Assembly (NCBI RefSeq): GCF_001426245.1
Contig: NZ_LMCM01000009.1
Span: 124,001-188,000, forward strand
Length of the DNA stretch: 64,000 nucleotides
Reading direction: 5' to 3'
From: Phycicoccus sp. Root101
GTDB taxonomy: Bacteria; Actinomycetota; Actinomycetes; Actinomycetales; Dermatophilaceae
Shown here one piece after another: positions 29,951 to 39,949 of this stretch. The first letter of the stretch is position 1. Every line of letters begins with the position of its first letter. The position numbers were made by a program, and so were the translations under genes. The notes beneath the pieces are model-generated. The model made no database searches. It was not told where the DNA came from and saw nothing but the letters and a program-made list of their open reading frames with translations.

Positions 29951-31489
29951 GTGGGCCGACCCCGGGGAGGCGCCCCCTCCGCACCGGCAGCAGTCGTCAC
30001 GGCGAGCCTGGCCGTGGCGGCGCTGTGCGTGCTGCCGCTGCTCGTCGTCGCCTTCACGGCGTTCGACACCGGCGCGGGGGCCGCCTGGGACCTGCTGTGG
30101 CGGCCGCGGGTCGGCGAGCTCCTGCGCAACACCGCCTCGCTCGTCGTCGTCACCGTGGCCCTGACGACCGTCATCGGCATCGCCGCCGCCTGGCTGGTCG
30201 AGCGGACGTCGCTGCCCGGCGCGCGGTTCTGGCGGGTGCTGCTCGTCGCCCCGCTGGCGGTCCCGGCGTTCGTCAACAGCTACGCGTGGACCACCGTCCG
30301 CCCCGACCTCGAGGGGCTGACCGGCGCGGTCCTCGTGACCACCCTGTCCTACTTCCCGTTCGTGTTCCTGCCCGTGGCCGCGGTCCTGCGTGGGCTCGAC
30401 CAGAGCATGGAGGACTCCTCCCGCTCGCTCGGCCTCGGGCCGTGGCCGACGTTCTTCCGGGCGGTGCTCCCCCAGCTGAGGCCGGCAGCGCTCGGCGGCA
30501 TGCTGCTCGTGTCGCTGCACCTGCTGTCGGAGTTCGGCGTGCTGGCCATGCTGCGCTTCCCGACGTTCACGACCGCCATCCTCGAGCAGTTCCAGGTGGC
30601 GTTCAGCAACAGCGCCGGCAGCGTCCTCGCCCTGGTCCTCATCGGCCTGTGCCTGGGCCTGCTCACCGTCGAGCTGCTGCTGCGCGGGACGATGCGGCAC
30701 TCGCGCTTCGGGCGCGGCGCCGCACGGCGTGCGCTCCCGGCCCGGCTCGGTCGGTGGACCGTCCCGTCCCTGCTCGGGCTCACCCTGCTCACGGTCCTCT
30801 CGCTCGGTGTCCCGCTCGGCAGCCTCGTCTACTGGTTCGCCGCAGGGAACGCCGAGCCCGACGTGCCCGAGCTGCTCCAGACGCTCGGCAGCACGCTCGG
30901 TCTCGGCCTCGGCGCCGGCGTGATCACCGTCGTGGCCGCCTTCCCGATCGCCTGGCTGATCGCGCGCCGCCGCAGCTGGCTCTCGGTGCTCGTCGAGCGG
31001 GCCACCTACGTCGCGTCGTCGCTTCCCGGCGTGGTGATCGCCCTGGCGCTGGTCACCCTCTCGGTCCGGTACGCCAACGCCGTCTACCAGACCAGCATCG
31101 TCCTCGTCGCGGCCTACGCGATCCTCTTCATCCCGCGGGCCATGGTGAGCATCCGGGCGGCCATGGCGCACGCGCCGGAGGAGCTCACCGACGCGGCTCG
31201 CGCGTTGGGGGACAGTCCCTTTCGCGCGTTCGTCCGCGTCCTGCTGCCCCTGACCCTGCCGGGCACCCTGGCGGGTTTCGCGATGGTGTTCATCGCCGTC
31301 TCGACCGAGCTCACGGCGACGTTGCTGCTCGCCCCGACCGGGACGCAGACACTGGCCACCGCCTTCTGGAGCGCGAGTGAGAGCATCGACTACGCGGGCG
31401 CGGCTCCGTATGCCGCCGCCATGGTGCTCGTGTCCGCGCCCCTGACCTACCTGCTGCTGCGATCCCCCGACGAGGAGCCTGCCCTGTGA
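29951..31489 (+). CDS. Ferric-iron ABC importer, fused double permease (FbpB type)
   Basis: The 512-residue permease contains two binding-protein-dependent permease modules in one chain, with about twelve helices and two EAA loops ('EDSSRSLGLGPWPTFF' near residue 155 and 'LTDAARALGDSPFRAF' near 415). This fused layout is standard for FbpB/SfuB ferric transporters. The GTG begins directly after the upstream stop, and the 3' end overlaps the ATPase gene as GTGA. Confidence 0.9.
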   Translation: MGRPRGGAPSAPAAVVTASLAVAALCVLPLLVVAFTAFDTGAGAAWDLLWRPRVGELLRNTASLVVVTVALTTVIGIAAAWLVERTSLPGARFWRVLLVAPLAVPAFVNSYAWTTVRPDLEGLTGAVLVTTLSYFPFVFLPVAAVLRGLDQSMEDSSRSLGLGPWPTFFRAVLPQLRPAALGGMLLVSLHLLSEFGVLAMLRFPTFTTAILEQFQVAFSNSAGSVLALVLIGLCLGLLTVELLLRGTMRHSRFGRGAARRALPARLGRWTVPSLLGLTLLTVLSLGVPLGSLVYWFAAGNAEPDVPELLQTLGSTLGLGLGAGVITVVAAFPIAWLIARRRSWLSVLVERATYVASSLPGVVIALALVTLSVRYANAVYQTSIVLVAAYAILFIPRAMVSIRAAMAHAPEELTDAARALGDSPFRAFVRVLLPLTLPGTLAGFAMVFIAVSTELTATLLLAPTGTQTLATAFWSASESIDYAGAAPYAAAMVLVSAPLTYLLLRSPDEEPAL

Positions 31490-32523
31490 CCACCCTGCGC
31501 GTCAGCGGTGTCGACGCCTCCCACGGACCGCGACCGGTGCTGCACGGCATCGACCTCGTCGTCCCGTCGGGCACGACGACGGCGATCCTCGGGCCGTCGG
31601 GCTGCGGCAAGACGACCCTGCTGCGGGTCGTGGCGGGGTTCCAGACGCCTGATGCCGGGACGGTGCAGCTGGGTGAGCAGACGGTCGTGGGACCCGGCAC
31701 GTGGGTCGCCCCCGAGCGCCGTGGCATCGGGTACGTCCCGCAGGAGGGCAACCTCTTCCCCCACCTGTCGGTGGGGCACAACGTGTCGTACGGGCTCCCC
31801 CGGGCATCGCGCCGGTCCGGTCACCGCGTCGGAGAGCTGCTCGAGCTCGTGGGCCTGTCACCTGACCTGGCGACCCGGCGCCCCGACCAGCTCAGCGGCG
31901 GCCAGCAGCAGCGCGTCGCGCTGGCACGCGCCCTCGCCCGTCGGCCGTCGGTGGTGCTGCTCGACGAACCCTTCTCCTCCCTCGACGCCGGTCTGCGCGC
32001 CTCGACCCGCCAGGCCGTGGCCGACGCCCTGGCCCACGAGGGCGTCACCGTCGTCCTCGTCACCCACGACCAGTCCGAGGCCCTGTCCTTCGCCGACGAG
32101 GTCGCGATCATGCACGAGGGTCGGTTCGCCCAGGTCGGTGCGCCGACCGAGGTCTACGCGACGCCGGCGGACCGCCACGCGGCAGCCTTCCTCGGTGACG
32201 CCGTCTTCCTGCGCGGCCGGGCCGAGGGCACCTCCGTCGCCACGTCGCTGGGCACGATCCCGGTGCACCAGCCCGCCCCTCCCGGCACCGTCGACGTCCT
32301 CCTGCGCCCCGAGCAGATCCAGCTCGGCACCGTGGCCGAGGGCCGCCCCTGCGCCGAGGTGCTCTCCACGACGTACTTCGGCCACGACGCGCTCGTCGCC
32401 CTGCGACTGCAGGCCGACCACACCGTGGTCACCGCGCGCATCCACGGCACCGACGTCCCTGCGACGGGCTCGATCGTCGGCCTGAGCGTCGTCGGCGAGG
32501 CCCGCGCCTTCAGCCCCGCCTGA
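31486..32523 (+). CDS. Ferric-iron ABC importer, ATPase (FbpC type)
   Basis: The 345-residue ATPase has Walker A GPSGCGKTT, signature LSGGQQQR, Walker B VVLLDEPFSSLDA and switch His VTHDQ. The C-terminal TOBE-like domain (about residues 240-345) carries VDVLLRPEQIQL, as in FbpC/PotA proteins. It energises the double permease. Overlap with the permease gene shows a single operon, convergent on dgt with only 3 bp between stops. Confidence 0.92.
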   Translation: MTTLRVSGVDASHGPRPVLHGIDLVVPSGTTTAILGPSGCGKTTLLRVVAGFQTPDAGTVQLGEQTVVGPGTWVAPERRGIGYVPQEGNLFPHLSVGHNVSYGLPRASRRSGHRVGELLELVGLSPDLATRRPDQLSGGQQQRVALARALARRPSVVLLDEPFSSLDAGLRASTRQAVADALAHEGVTVVLVTHDQSEALSFADEVAIMHEGRFAQVGAPTEVYATPADRHAAAFLGDAVFLRGRAEGTSVATSLGTIPVHQPAPPGTVDVLLRPEQIQLGTVAEGRPCAEVLSTTYFGHDALVALRLQADHTVVTARIHGTDVPATGSIVGLSVVGEARAFSPA

Positions 32524-32526
32524 GCC

Positions 32527-33765
32527 TCAGCACCAGCGCTGGTGCAGCGCGAGGGCGCGCACGTCGGTGAGCGAGGCGACCTGGTCGACGAGGACCCGCA
32601 GGGCTGCGGCGTCGCTGTCGGCGGCCTTCCAGTCGGCGAGCAGGTCGGGGTCGAGCCGGCCGGGCGGATCTGCCTGGTACGCCTCGACGAGCGAACGCAC
32701 CACCTGCCGCTGGCCGGCCATCACGGTCACCCGTTCCTGCGCGTGCATGACGAAGTGCGCGGCGACGGCCTTGAGGACGGCACACTCCGCCCGGGTGTCG
32801 TCGGGGACGACGAGGTCCGCGGCATACCGGGTGAGGGTGCCGGTCCCGTGGCGTTCGCGGGTCGCCACCTCCACCGCCAGGACGAACCTGCCGATCAGCC
32901 GGGAGGTCATGTCCTTCAACGCTGCCCGGTCGGTCCGCGTCCCGTCGTATGCCGCCGGCACGGCTCCACTGGCCAGCACCCGTTCCAGGGCGGCACCGAG
33001 CGCGTCGGTGCCGAGGTCGGCGGCGTACAGGCCGGTGGCGACGGCGAGGACGCTGTCCACGTCGGAGGCATCGCGCAGGCGGCGGACGTCGAGGCGACCC
33101 GAGGCGATCGCGTCCTCGACGTCGTGCACCGAGTAGGCCACGTCGTCGGACCAGTCCATGACGTCGGCCTCGAGGCAGCGCTGGCCGGGACGGCGTCCGT
33201 CACGGAACCACTCGAACACCGGCAGGTCGTCCTCGTACACCCCGAACTTGGCCGTCGGTCCGACCTCCACCGGCGCTACACCGCGCGCCCAGGGGTACTT
33301 GGTGGCTGCGTCGAGGCTGGCGCGGGTCAGGTTGAGGCCGGCCGGCCGGCCGTCCGGGTGGATGCGCTTGGGCTCCAGCCGCGACAGGAGGCGCAGCGTC
33401 TGGGCGTTGCCCTCGAAGCCCCCGATCTCGGCGGCGACGGCATCGAGCGCCTGCTCGCCGTTGTGGCCGAACGGTGGGTGCCCGAGGTCATGGGCCAGGC
33501 ACGCCGTGTCGACGACGTCGGCGCTGCAGCCCAGGGCAGCCCCGAACTCGCGCCCGATCTGCGCCACCTCGAGGGAGTGGGTCAGCCGGTTGCGGACGAA
33601 GTCGTCGTCGCCGGGCTGGACCACCTGGGTCTTGGCCGACAGCCGTCGCAACGACGCCGAGTGGACGAGGCGGGCGCGGTCACGGGCGAAGTCGTCCCGG
33701 TCCGCACGCTTGAGGACCGGGTCCTCGCGGACCCAGCGCTCCCGGTCGACCTCGGTGTACCCCAC
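32527..33765 (-). CDS. dgt: Deoxyguanosinetriphosphate triphosphohydrolase-like protein
   Basis: This 412-residue HD-domain enzyme releases tripolyphosphate from dGTP (or other dNTPs). Metal ligands are visible: His in RNRLTHSLEVAQI, then HD in CLAHDLGHPPFGHNGEQ. It starts VGYTEVDRERW at the GTG 33763-33765; a TAGAGT element 7 nt upstream indicates a leaderless mRNA and rules against the longer Arg/Pro-rich frame. dgt is usually just upstream of dnaG in actinobacteria. Here the two are 3.8 kb apart with an iron operon between. Confidence 0.93.
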   Translation of the reverse strand: MGYTEVDRERWVREDPVLKRADRDDFARDRARLVHSASLRRLSAKTQVVQPGDDDFVRNRLTHSLEVAQIGREFGAALGCSADVVDTACLAHDLGHPPFGHNGEQALDAVAAEIGGFEGNAQTLRLLSRLEPKRIHPDGRPAGLNLTRASLDAATKYPWARGVAPVEVGPTAKFGVYEDDLPVFEWFRDGRRPGQRCLEADVMDWSDDVAYSVHDVEDAIASGRLDVRRLRDASDVDSVLAVATGLYAADLGTDALGAALERVLASGAVPAAYDGTRTDRAALKDMTSRLIGRFVLAVEVATRERHGTGTLTRYAADLVVPDDTRAECAVLKAVAAHFVMHAQERVTVMAGQRQVVRSLVEAYQADPPGRLDPDLLADWKAADSDAAALRVLVDQVASLTDVRALALHQRWC

Positions 33766-33772
33766 GCGGGGA

Positions 33773-33778
33773 ACTCTA
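33773..33778 (-). promoter_or_regulatory. Leaderless -10 element of dgt
   Basis: TAGAGT on the minus strand, 7 nt before the GTG start. Confidence 0.5.
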
Positions 33779-34477
33779 GGCGTCGCCGGCGCCCTCGGTC
33801 GCGGCAGTCTCGGCCGCCTCGTCCCCACCAGCCGCTGCAGCCGCCTCGGCCGCCCGCTCGAGCCAGCGCGGCGCGTTGCCGTACCGCTGGGACGGGATCA
33901 GCCGCCCGTGCGCACAGTCGTCGAGGAGCTGGGCGAGCCGCTTCTCGCGCGTGGCCTCCTGCTTGGCGGTGAGCACCCAGTTGACGGCGATCTTCCGGTA
34001 CGACGGCGTGGCCACCGCCCAGAAGGCGGCGACGCGCGGATCGGCGGCGAGCTGGGCGGCATACGCCTCCGGGAGCTCGAGCTCACGCGTCTCGTAGGCG
34101 TAGATGCCGGAACGCTCCGGCGTGCGGCGTTCGTAGGCGGCCACGCCCGAGGGCTGCATCCGCCCCTCGGCCTTGAGCCGCTCGACGGTGGCGATGTTGA
34201 CGCTGCTCCAGTTGCTCTGCGCCTTGCGGGGTGTCCACCGCTGGCGCACGGCGTCCTCGTCGACGCGCTGGGCGACAGAGTCGATCCAGCCCCAGCAGAG
34301 CGCCTCGACCACGGCCGCCTCCCAGGTCAGGCCGCGCTCGGGGACGTGCTTCTTGTACAGACCCATCCAGAGCTCGGTCTCGCTGTCGTGGTGGGCGGCC
34401 AGCCACTGCCCGAACTCCTCCGGGCTCGCGAAGAACGTCGCCGGCCGCTCCGGGGTCCCACCCGGTGTCCCGATCAT
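33776..34477 (-). CDS. YdeI/OmpD-associated family protein
   Basis: The 233-residue protein matches the YdeI family (linked to bacteriocin protection and cationic peptide resistance in other bacteria): 'ATFFASPEEFGQWLAAHH', ELWMGLYKKH, the conserved EALCWGWIDS, and RRTPERSGIYAYE. The C-terminus is Ala/Glu-rich. Its exact biochemical role is unknown. The ATG at 34475-34477 is preceded by CAGGCT and 6 nt, consistent with leaderless initiation. The stop overlaps the dgt promoter element. Confidence 0.82.
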   Translation of the reverse strand: MIGTPGGTPERPATFFASPEEFGQWLAAHHDSETELWMGLYKKHVPERGLTWEAAVVEALCWGWIDSVAQRVDEDAVRQRWTPRKAQSNWSSVNIATVERLKAEGRMQPSGVAAYERRTPERSGIYAYETRELELPEAYAAQLAADPRVAAFWAVATPSYRKIAVNWVLTAKQEATREKRLAQLLDDCAHGRLIPSQRYGNAPRWLERAAEAAAAAGGDEAAETAATEGAGDA

Positions 34478-34610
34478 GGGGGCAGCCTGCCACGACGGTC
34501 TGACGCCGGGGGCGTTCCCCGTCCGACCCGTTCCAAACGGTGGCCTTCCCCACAGCCACAGGCCGCCCCTGCGGATTGCGGGGCCCCGCAGCACGTCGCA
34601 GGGTGGAGAC

Positions 34611-35171
34611 ATGAGCCATCTGAGTGGAAAGACCATCGCCTTCCTCGTCGCCGCCGAGGGCATCGAGCGCGTCGAGCTGACCGACCCCTGGCAGGCCGTC
34701 ACCGACGCCGGGGCCACCCCGGTGCTGCTGTCGCCCGAAGAGGGCGACGTGCAGACGTTCGACCACCTCGACAAGGCGGAGACGCGTCCCGTCGACAAGA
34801 CCGTGAAGTCCGCCTCCGTGGACGACTACGACGCCCTCGTCCTGCCGGGCGGCGTCGCCAATCCTGACGCGCTGCGCACCGACGAGGACGCTGTCGACTT
34901 CGTCCGTGACTTCGTCGCCTCCGGCAAGCCGGTTGCGGCCATCTGCCACGCCCCGTGGACCCTCATCGAGGCCGACGTGCTCAAGGGCCGCACCCTGACG
35001 TCGTGGCCGAGCCTGCAGACCGACCTGCGCAACGCCGGCGCCACCTGGGTCGACCAGGAGGTCGTCGTCGACGGCAACCTCATCACGAGCCGCAACCCCG
35101 ACGACCTGCCGGCGTTCAACAGCCAGCTGCTCGAGTCCATCGCGCACGGCGCTGCCGCGCAGGAGGCCTGA
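34611..35171 (+). CDS. DJ-1/PfpI family protein
   Basis: The 186-residue protein has the class I amidotransferase-like fold of PfpI/YhbO: KTIAFLVAAEGIERVEL at the start, LVLPGGVANPDALR, and the nucleophile elbow AAICHAPWTLIEA with its Cys. Members act as stress-related deglycase/glyoxalase or peptidase; which applies here is not shown. A CAGGGT element 6 nt before the ATG suggests a leaderless mRNA. It converges on the subtilisin gene across a long palindrome. Confidence 0.88.
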   Translation: MSHLSGKTIAFLVAAEGIERVELTDPWQAVTDAGATPVLLSPEEGDVQTFDHLDKAETRPVDKTVKSASVDDYDALVLPGGVANPDALRTDEDAVDFVRDFVASGKPVAAICHAPWTLIEADVLKGRTLTSWPSLQTDLRNAGATWVDQEVVVDGNLITSRNPDDLPAFNSQLLESIAHGAAAQEA

Positions 35172-35197
35172 GCGAGTCTCTGAAGCTCCTGGCCGAG

Positions 35198-35231
35198 GTG
35201 GGCACGTCGAGGGATCCCTCGACGTGCCCAC
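35198..35231. terminator. 34-bp perfect palindrome between convergent genes
   Basis: GTGGGCACGTCGAGGGA and its exact complement abut without a loop. It lies 27 bp after the DJ-1/PfpI stop and 35 bp after the subtilisin stop on the other strand, so a two-way terminator is likely. Confidence 0.75.
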
Positions 35232-35265
35232 GTCGCACCGTGGTGACCGTCAGGTCCGAGAACAC

Positions 35266-37026
35266 TCAGTCGTGCTTGCGCACCACCGCCGCGGCGTTGA
35301 CGATGCCGTCGCCGTAGAAGCTGTTGACGTCGGTCCCGCCGACGCACAGGGCGTCGAACTCGGCCGAGCGACCGACGTCGGTGTACGTCTGCAGCGCCGG
35401 GGTCGGGCACGCGTGGTCGGTGGCAGTCCGCATGAGCAGGCGCCGGACGCGGTCGGGTGCGAGGCCGAACCCACCGTGCCCGGTGGACCTCCCGTGGGCC
35501 GAGACCGCCAGTGCGGCCACGCCGGCGGCGTGCGGTGACGCCATCGAGGTGCCCTGGAGGTACTGGTAGTAGCCGCAGGCGGTCGCGCTCCTGGCCGGAT
35601 GCGTCGTGCAGCTCTTCATGGTGCCGAGCGATGCTCCGAGCGGGGTGATGTCGCCGTTCGCGTCGACCTGCCCCTCCTCGACCATGACGTTCAGCGGCGC
35701 CGTCGAGAGGATGAGGTTTCCGTTGGTGCGGAAGGTGTCGGTGCCGAGACCGTCACGGAACCAGCCACCCGGCGCGGACACCTCGAGCTCACCCGAGCCG
35801 AGGTCGTTCGCGTAGTTGGAGTAGTCGGCCTTGCGCTGCGACGGGCCCAGCGCCGAGACACCGATGACGTGCGGACCCTCGAGCGGGAGGTTGACGCAAT
35901 TGGCGTTGTCGATGGTCCGGGGGTGCTCCGTGCCCAGGGGGAAGTCCGGGCTGGTGGTGTCCGTGCGTGGGTTCGAGACGTTGTCGTGCTCGTTGCCGAG
36001 TGCGGCCACGAGCGTGACGCCCTTGTGGTGGGCGTACTCGAGGGCCCTGTTCATCGTCGCGATGATCATGTCCTGCTCGGCGGCCTGCTCCGGGGTGTCC
36101 TCGGGCGCGCCACCGCGGCAGTTGTACAGCCACGGGTCGACGTAGAAGGACATGTTGACGACGTCGATGCCGACGTCGCCGGAGTAGGTCAGGGCGTTGG
36201 CCGTGGCTCCGAGGAAGAAGAAGCCGCTGTCCTGCCCCGCGCGCACGTTGACGATGTCCACGTCCGGGGCCACCCCCGAGACCCCCATGCCGTTCAGGGC
36301 CGCCCCGATCGTGCCGGCGACGTGCGTGCCGTGTCCGTCGTCGTCCTCGGTCGCCGGGTCGACGCAGCCGACGTGCTCGCACGGCCCGTCGATCTCCGGA
36401 AGGTCCGTGGTGAAGTTGCGCGACAGCCGTCGGTCGAAGTTGGCTGCCAGGTCGGGGTGGGTCGCGTCGACCCCGGTGTCCATGATGCCGACCTTGACCC
36501 GCTTGTCACCCAGCTCTGTCCGGTGGGCCGCGGGGGCGTTGATCATGTCCATCCCCCACAGGAGCGAGTCGAGGGGGTCTGCCTTGCCCTTGCCCTTCTT
36601 TCCCTTCTCCGAGTGGGCATCTCGGCTCGCCGAGCCGCCCGAGGACGACTGGTGCTCCTTGAGGACGCGGTCCTTGACGGCGCCTGCATCGGGCGCGCGC
36701 CCGACGACGCTGTCCCGGGCCGCACCGGCGACACCGGCGACGTGACGGGCGCGAGCCAGGAAGCCGGACGAGCTCGACCTGACGGTGACCAGGCCGATGG
36801 CCCGGTTGACCGTGGTGACCTGGCCGCCGGCTCGGCGCAGGTCGGCCGCGAGGCCGTCCGCATCGGCCGCTCGGTCGGCGAGGACGACATAGCTCGTGTC
36901 AGCACCTGCGCTGGACACGGCCGTCGTGTGCGTGGTTCGTACTGCCGCTGAAGCCGTCGTCCCCGCCAGAGCGGTCGTGGCCAGGGCCACTGCTCCGGTG
37001 ACGGCGACCATGCGAGATCGTCGCAT
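35266..37026 (-). CDS. Secreted subtilisin-like serine protease (S8 family)
   Basis: The 586-residue protein has an Arg-rich signal peptide with a TASA cleavage region (about residue 28), an I9-like propeptide (about residues 44-115) and a Lys/Gly-rich linker. The S8 domain has Asp183 in DTGVD, His232 in GHGTHVAG, oxyanion Asn345 in GN, and Ser494 in GTSMASPHAAG. Extra Cys pairs suggest disulfides in the exported enzyme. It is probably an extracellular general protease. The ATG has a GGAGGAG site upstream. Confidence 0.93.
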   Translation of the reverse strand: MRRSRMVAVTGAVALATTALAGTTASAAVRTTHTTAVSSAGADTSYVVLADRAADADGLAADLRRAGGQVTTVNRAIGLVTVRSSSSGFLARARHVAGVAGAARDSVVGRAPDAGAVKDRVLKEHQSSSGGSASRDAHSEKGKKGKGKADPLDSLLWGMDMINAPAAHRTELGDKRVKVGIMDTGVDATHPDLAANFDRRLSRNFTTDLPEIDGPCEHVGCVDPATEDDDGHGTHVAGTIGAALNGMGVSGVAPDVDIVNVRAGQDSGFFFLGATANALTYSGDVGIDVVNMSFYVDPWLYNCRGGAPEDTPEQAAEQDMIIATMNRALEYAHHKGVTLVAALGNEHDNVSNPRTDTTSPDFPLGTEHPRTIDNANCVNLPLEGPHVIGVSALGPSQRKADYSNYANDLGSGELEVSAPGGWFRDGLGTDTFRTNGNLILSTAPLNVMVEEGQVDANGDITPLGASLGTMKSCTTHPARSATACGYYQYLQGTSMASPHAAGVAALAVSAHGRSTGHGGFGLAPDRVRRLLMRTATDHACPTPALQTYTDVGRSAEFDALCVGGTDVNSFYGDGIVNAAAVVRKHD

Positions 37027-37196
37027 CAGTCAACTCCTCCATAGGGATGGGTCACGGCGTGATGACCCATCGCTCACCGTAGGCCTCGGCCCCATGGCGC
37101 GACAGGTCCGAAAACTGCCCCAATCCGGGCGGTTCGCGACGTGTCGGGACTGCGCGGCCCCGGCGCGTCGACCCCTCGACCGACCCAGGAGGGCGG

Positions 37197-38435
37197 TCAG
37201 CCTCCGGAGACGGAGAGCTCGGCCTGGGAGACCGCCTCGCGCGCGGCGTCGTTGAGCTCGCGGGAGTCCAGCCAGCCGTCCGGCAGGGCAACGTGGCGCG
37301 GCGAACCGGCGCGTCCTCGTTGCCCCTCGGCAGCCTCACCCGGCCACGGGGCGTCTGCCTCCATCGTCGCGATGAGGGTGTCGAGCGCATCGAGCGAGTC
37401 CACCAGCGCGAGCGAGTGCCGCACCGTCGAGCCGGCCGGGAATCCCTTGAGGTACCAGGCGATGTGCTTGCGGATGTCGCGGCAGGCCTTGTACTCGTCG
37501 CCGTAGAAGTCGACGAGGTACTCGGTGTGCCGACGCATCGTCGCCGTCACCTCTCCGAGGGTCGGCTCGGCGCGGGCGGTCGTCCCGGCGAACGCCGCGG
37601 CGAGGTCCGTGAAGAGCCACGGCCTCCCCAGGCACCCACGGCCGACGACGACCCCGTCGCAGCCGGTCTCGGTGGCCATGCGCAGCGCGTCCTCGGCTGA
37701 CCAGATGTCGCCGTTGCCCAGCACCGGGATGGTCTTCACCGTCTCCTTGAGCCGGGCGATGGCCCTCCAGTCGGCCTGCCCGGAGTAGGCCTGCGACGCG
37801 GTCCGCCCGTGCAGCGCCACTGCAGCCACCCCGGCGCGCTCTGCCGTCAGTCCGGCCTCGAGGTACGTCAGGTGGTCGTCGTCGACGCCCTTGCGCATCT
37901 TCACGGTGACGGGCACGTCATACGGGCTCGCCTCACGGACCGCGGTCGTGACGATGGCGGTGAAGAGGTCCCGCTTCCACGGCAGCGCGGCACCGCCGCC
38001 CTTGCGCGTGACCTTGGGGACGGGACAGCCGAAGTTGAGGTCGATGTGGTCCGCACGGTCCTCGGTGACGAGCATCCGCACGGCCGCACCGACGGTGGCG
38101 GGGTCCACGCCGTACAGCTGGATGGACCGCGGCGACTCGTCGGGGTCGTGCTCGATGAGCCGCATGCTCTCCGGGGTGCGCTCGACCAGCGCCCGCGAGG
38201 TGATCATCTCGCTCACGTACAAGGAGGTCGCGCCGCTGGCACCTCCGGCCTCCAGGCCGTCGCGGCCGTACTCGCGGCAGAGCCGTCGGAAGGCGCGGTT
38301 GGTGATTCCGGCCATCGGCGCGAGGACGACCGGTGACTCGATGGTGTGGCGCCCGATCTGCAGGGGCGGCAGCACGGGGGTCGTGCCGGGGCTGGCCTGC
38401 GTCGGGCGCGTCTGGGGGGCGGTGGCGGCGGTCAT
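37197..38435 (-). CDS. dusB: tRNA-dihydrouridine synthase
   Basis: This 412-residue flavoenzyme reduces uridines in tRNA D loops. It opens, after a Thr/Pro-rich tail, with VVLAPMAGITNRAFRRLCREYG. The catalytic Cys lies in NFGCPVPKVTRKGGG, and the FMN-binding VLGNGDIWS and VVVGRGCLGRPW follow, all typical of DusB/Nifr3. The sulfurtransferase gene diverges from it with only 38 bp between starts. Confidence 0.93.
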   Translation of the reverse strand: MTAATAPQTRPTQASPGTTPVLPPLQIGRHTIESPVVLAPMAGITNRAFRRLCREYGRDGLEAGGASGATSLYVSEMITSRALVERTPESMRLIEHDPDESPRSIQLYGVDPATVGAAVRMLVTEDRADHIDLNFGCPVPKVTRKGGGAALPWKRDLFTAIVTTAVREASPYDVPVTVKMRKGVDDDHLTYLEAGLTAERAGVAAVALHGRTASQAYSGQADWRAIARLKETVKTIPVLGNGDIWSAEDALRMATETGCDGVVVGRGCLGRPWLFTDLAAAFAGTTARAEPTLGEVTATMRRHTEYLVDFYGDEYKACRDIRKHIAWYLKGFPAGSTVRHSLALVDSLDALDTLIATMEADAPWPGEAAEGQRGRAGSPRHVALPDGWLDSRELNDAAREAVSQAELSVSGG

Positions 38436-38473
38436 GGCGCCACCATTGTCCCATCTGCTGCTTGACTGGCCGA

Positions 38474-39319
<846 letters not shown>

Positions 39320-39340
39320 TCCGACGCACGGCCGACGGCG

Positions 39341-39949
39341 TCAGAGCCAGCCGAACTCGTCGGCGATGCGGACGGCGTCGGCGCGGTTGCGAGCCATGGT
39401 CTTGCCGATCGCCGACGACAGGTGGTTCCGGACGGTTCCCTCGGACAGGCTCACGTGGCGCGCGATGTCGGACACGGATCCGCCGTCCCGGGCCGCGATG
39501 AGCACCTCGGTCTCGCGGGCGGTGAGGGGCGACTCGCCGCCGGACAGGGAGTCTGCCGCCAGCGCCGGGTCCACGACCCGGAGCCCTGCGTGCACCCTGC
39601 GCACCGCCTCCGCGAGCTGGCGCGCAGGGGTGTCCTTGACGACGAAGCCACTGGCTCCCGCCTGCAGGGCCCGCCGCAGGAACCCCGGGCGGCCGAAGGT
39701 CGTGACGATGAGCACCCGCACCGCGGGCAGCGCCTCGTGCAGGGCCGCGGTGGCGGCGATCCCGTCGAGCCCCGGCATCTCGACGTCGACCAGCGCCACG
39801 TCCGGTGAGGTCCGCCGTGCAGCGGCAACCACTTCGTCACCGCGCCCGACCTCGGCGACGACCTCCATGTCGGCCTCGAGCCCGAGCAGCGTCGCCAGTG
39901 CGCCGCGCACCAGGGCTTGGTCGTCGGCGAGCAACAGCTTGATCGTCAT
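39341..39949 (-). CDS. NarL/LuxR-family response regulator (DesR-like)
   Basis: The 202-residue regulator has a receiver domain with the acidic pair in LLADDQ, phospho-acceptor Asp55 in ALVDVEMPG and Lys in FVVKD, and a C-terminal LuxR-type HTH (LTARETEVLIAARDG.. 'LSEGTVRNHLSSAI'). It pairs with the histidine kinase whose stop its ATG overlaps (ATGA). With the adjacent ABC pair, the set resembles DesK/DesR-type systems next to an exporter they control. Confidence 0.92.
   Translation of the reverse strand: MTIKLLLADDQALVRGALATLLGLEADMEVVAEVGRGDEVVAAARRTSPDVALVDVEMPGLDGIAATAALHEALPAVRVLIVTTFGRPGFLRRALQAGASGFVVKDTPARQLAEAVRRVHAGLRVVDPALAADSLSGGESPLTARETEVLIAARDGGSVSDIARHVSLSEGTVRNHLSSAIGKTMARNRADAVRIADEFGWL

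Noticed and set aside
35198-35231. The 34-bp palindrome as an attachment site or transposon end
   Set aside because: There is no integrase, transposase, direct repeat or flanking duplication. Its position between two convergent stops fits a terminator.
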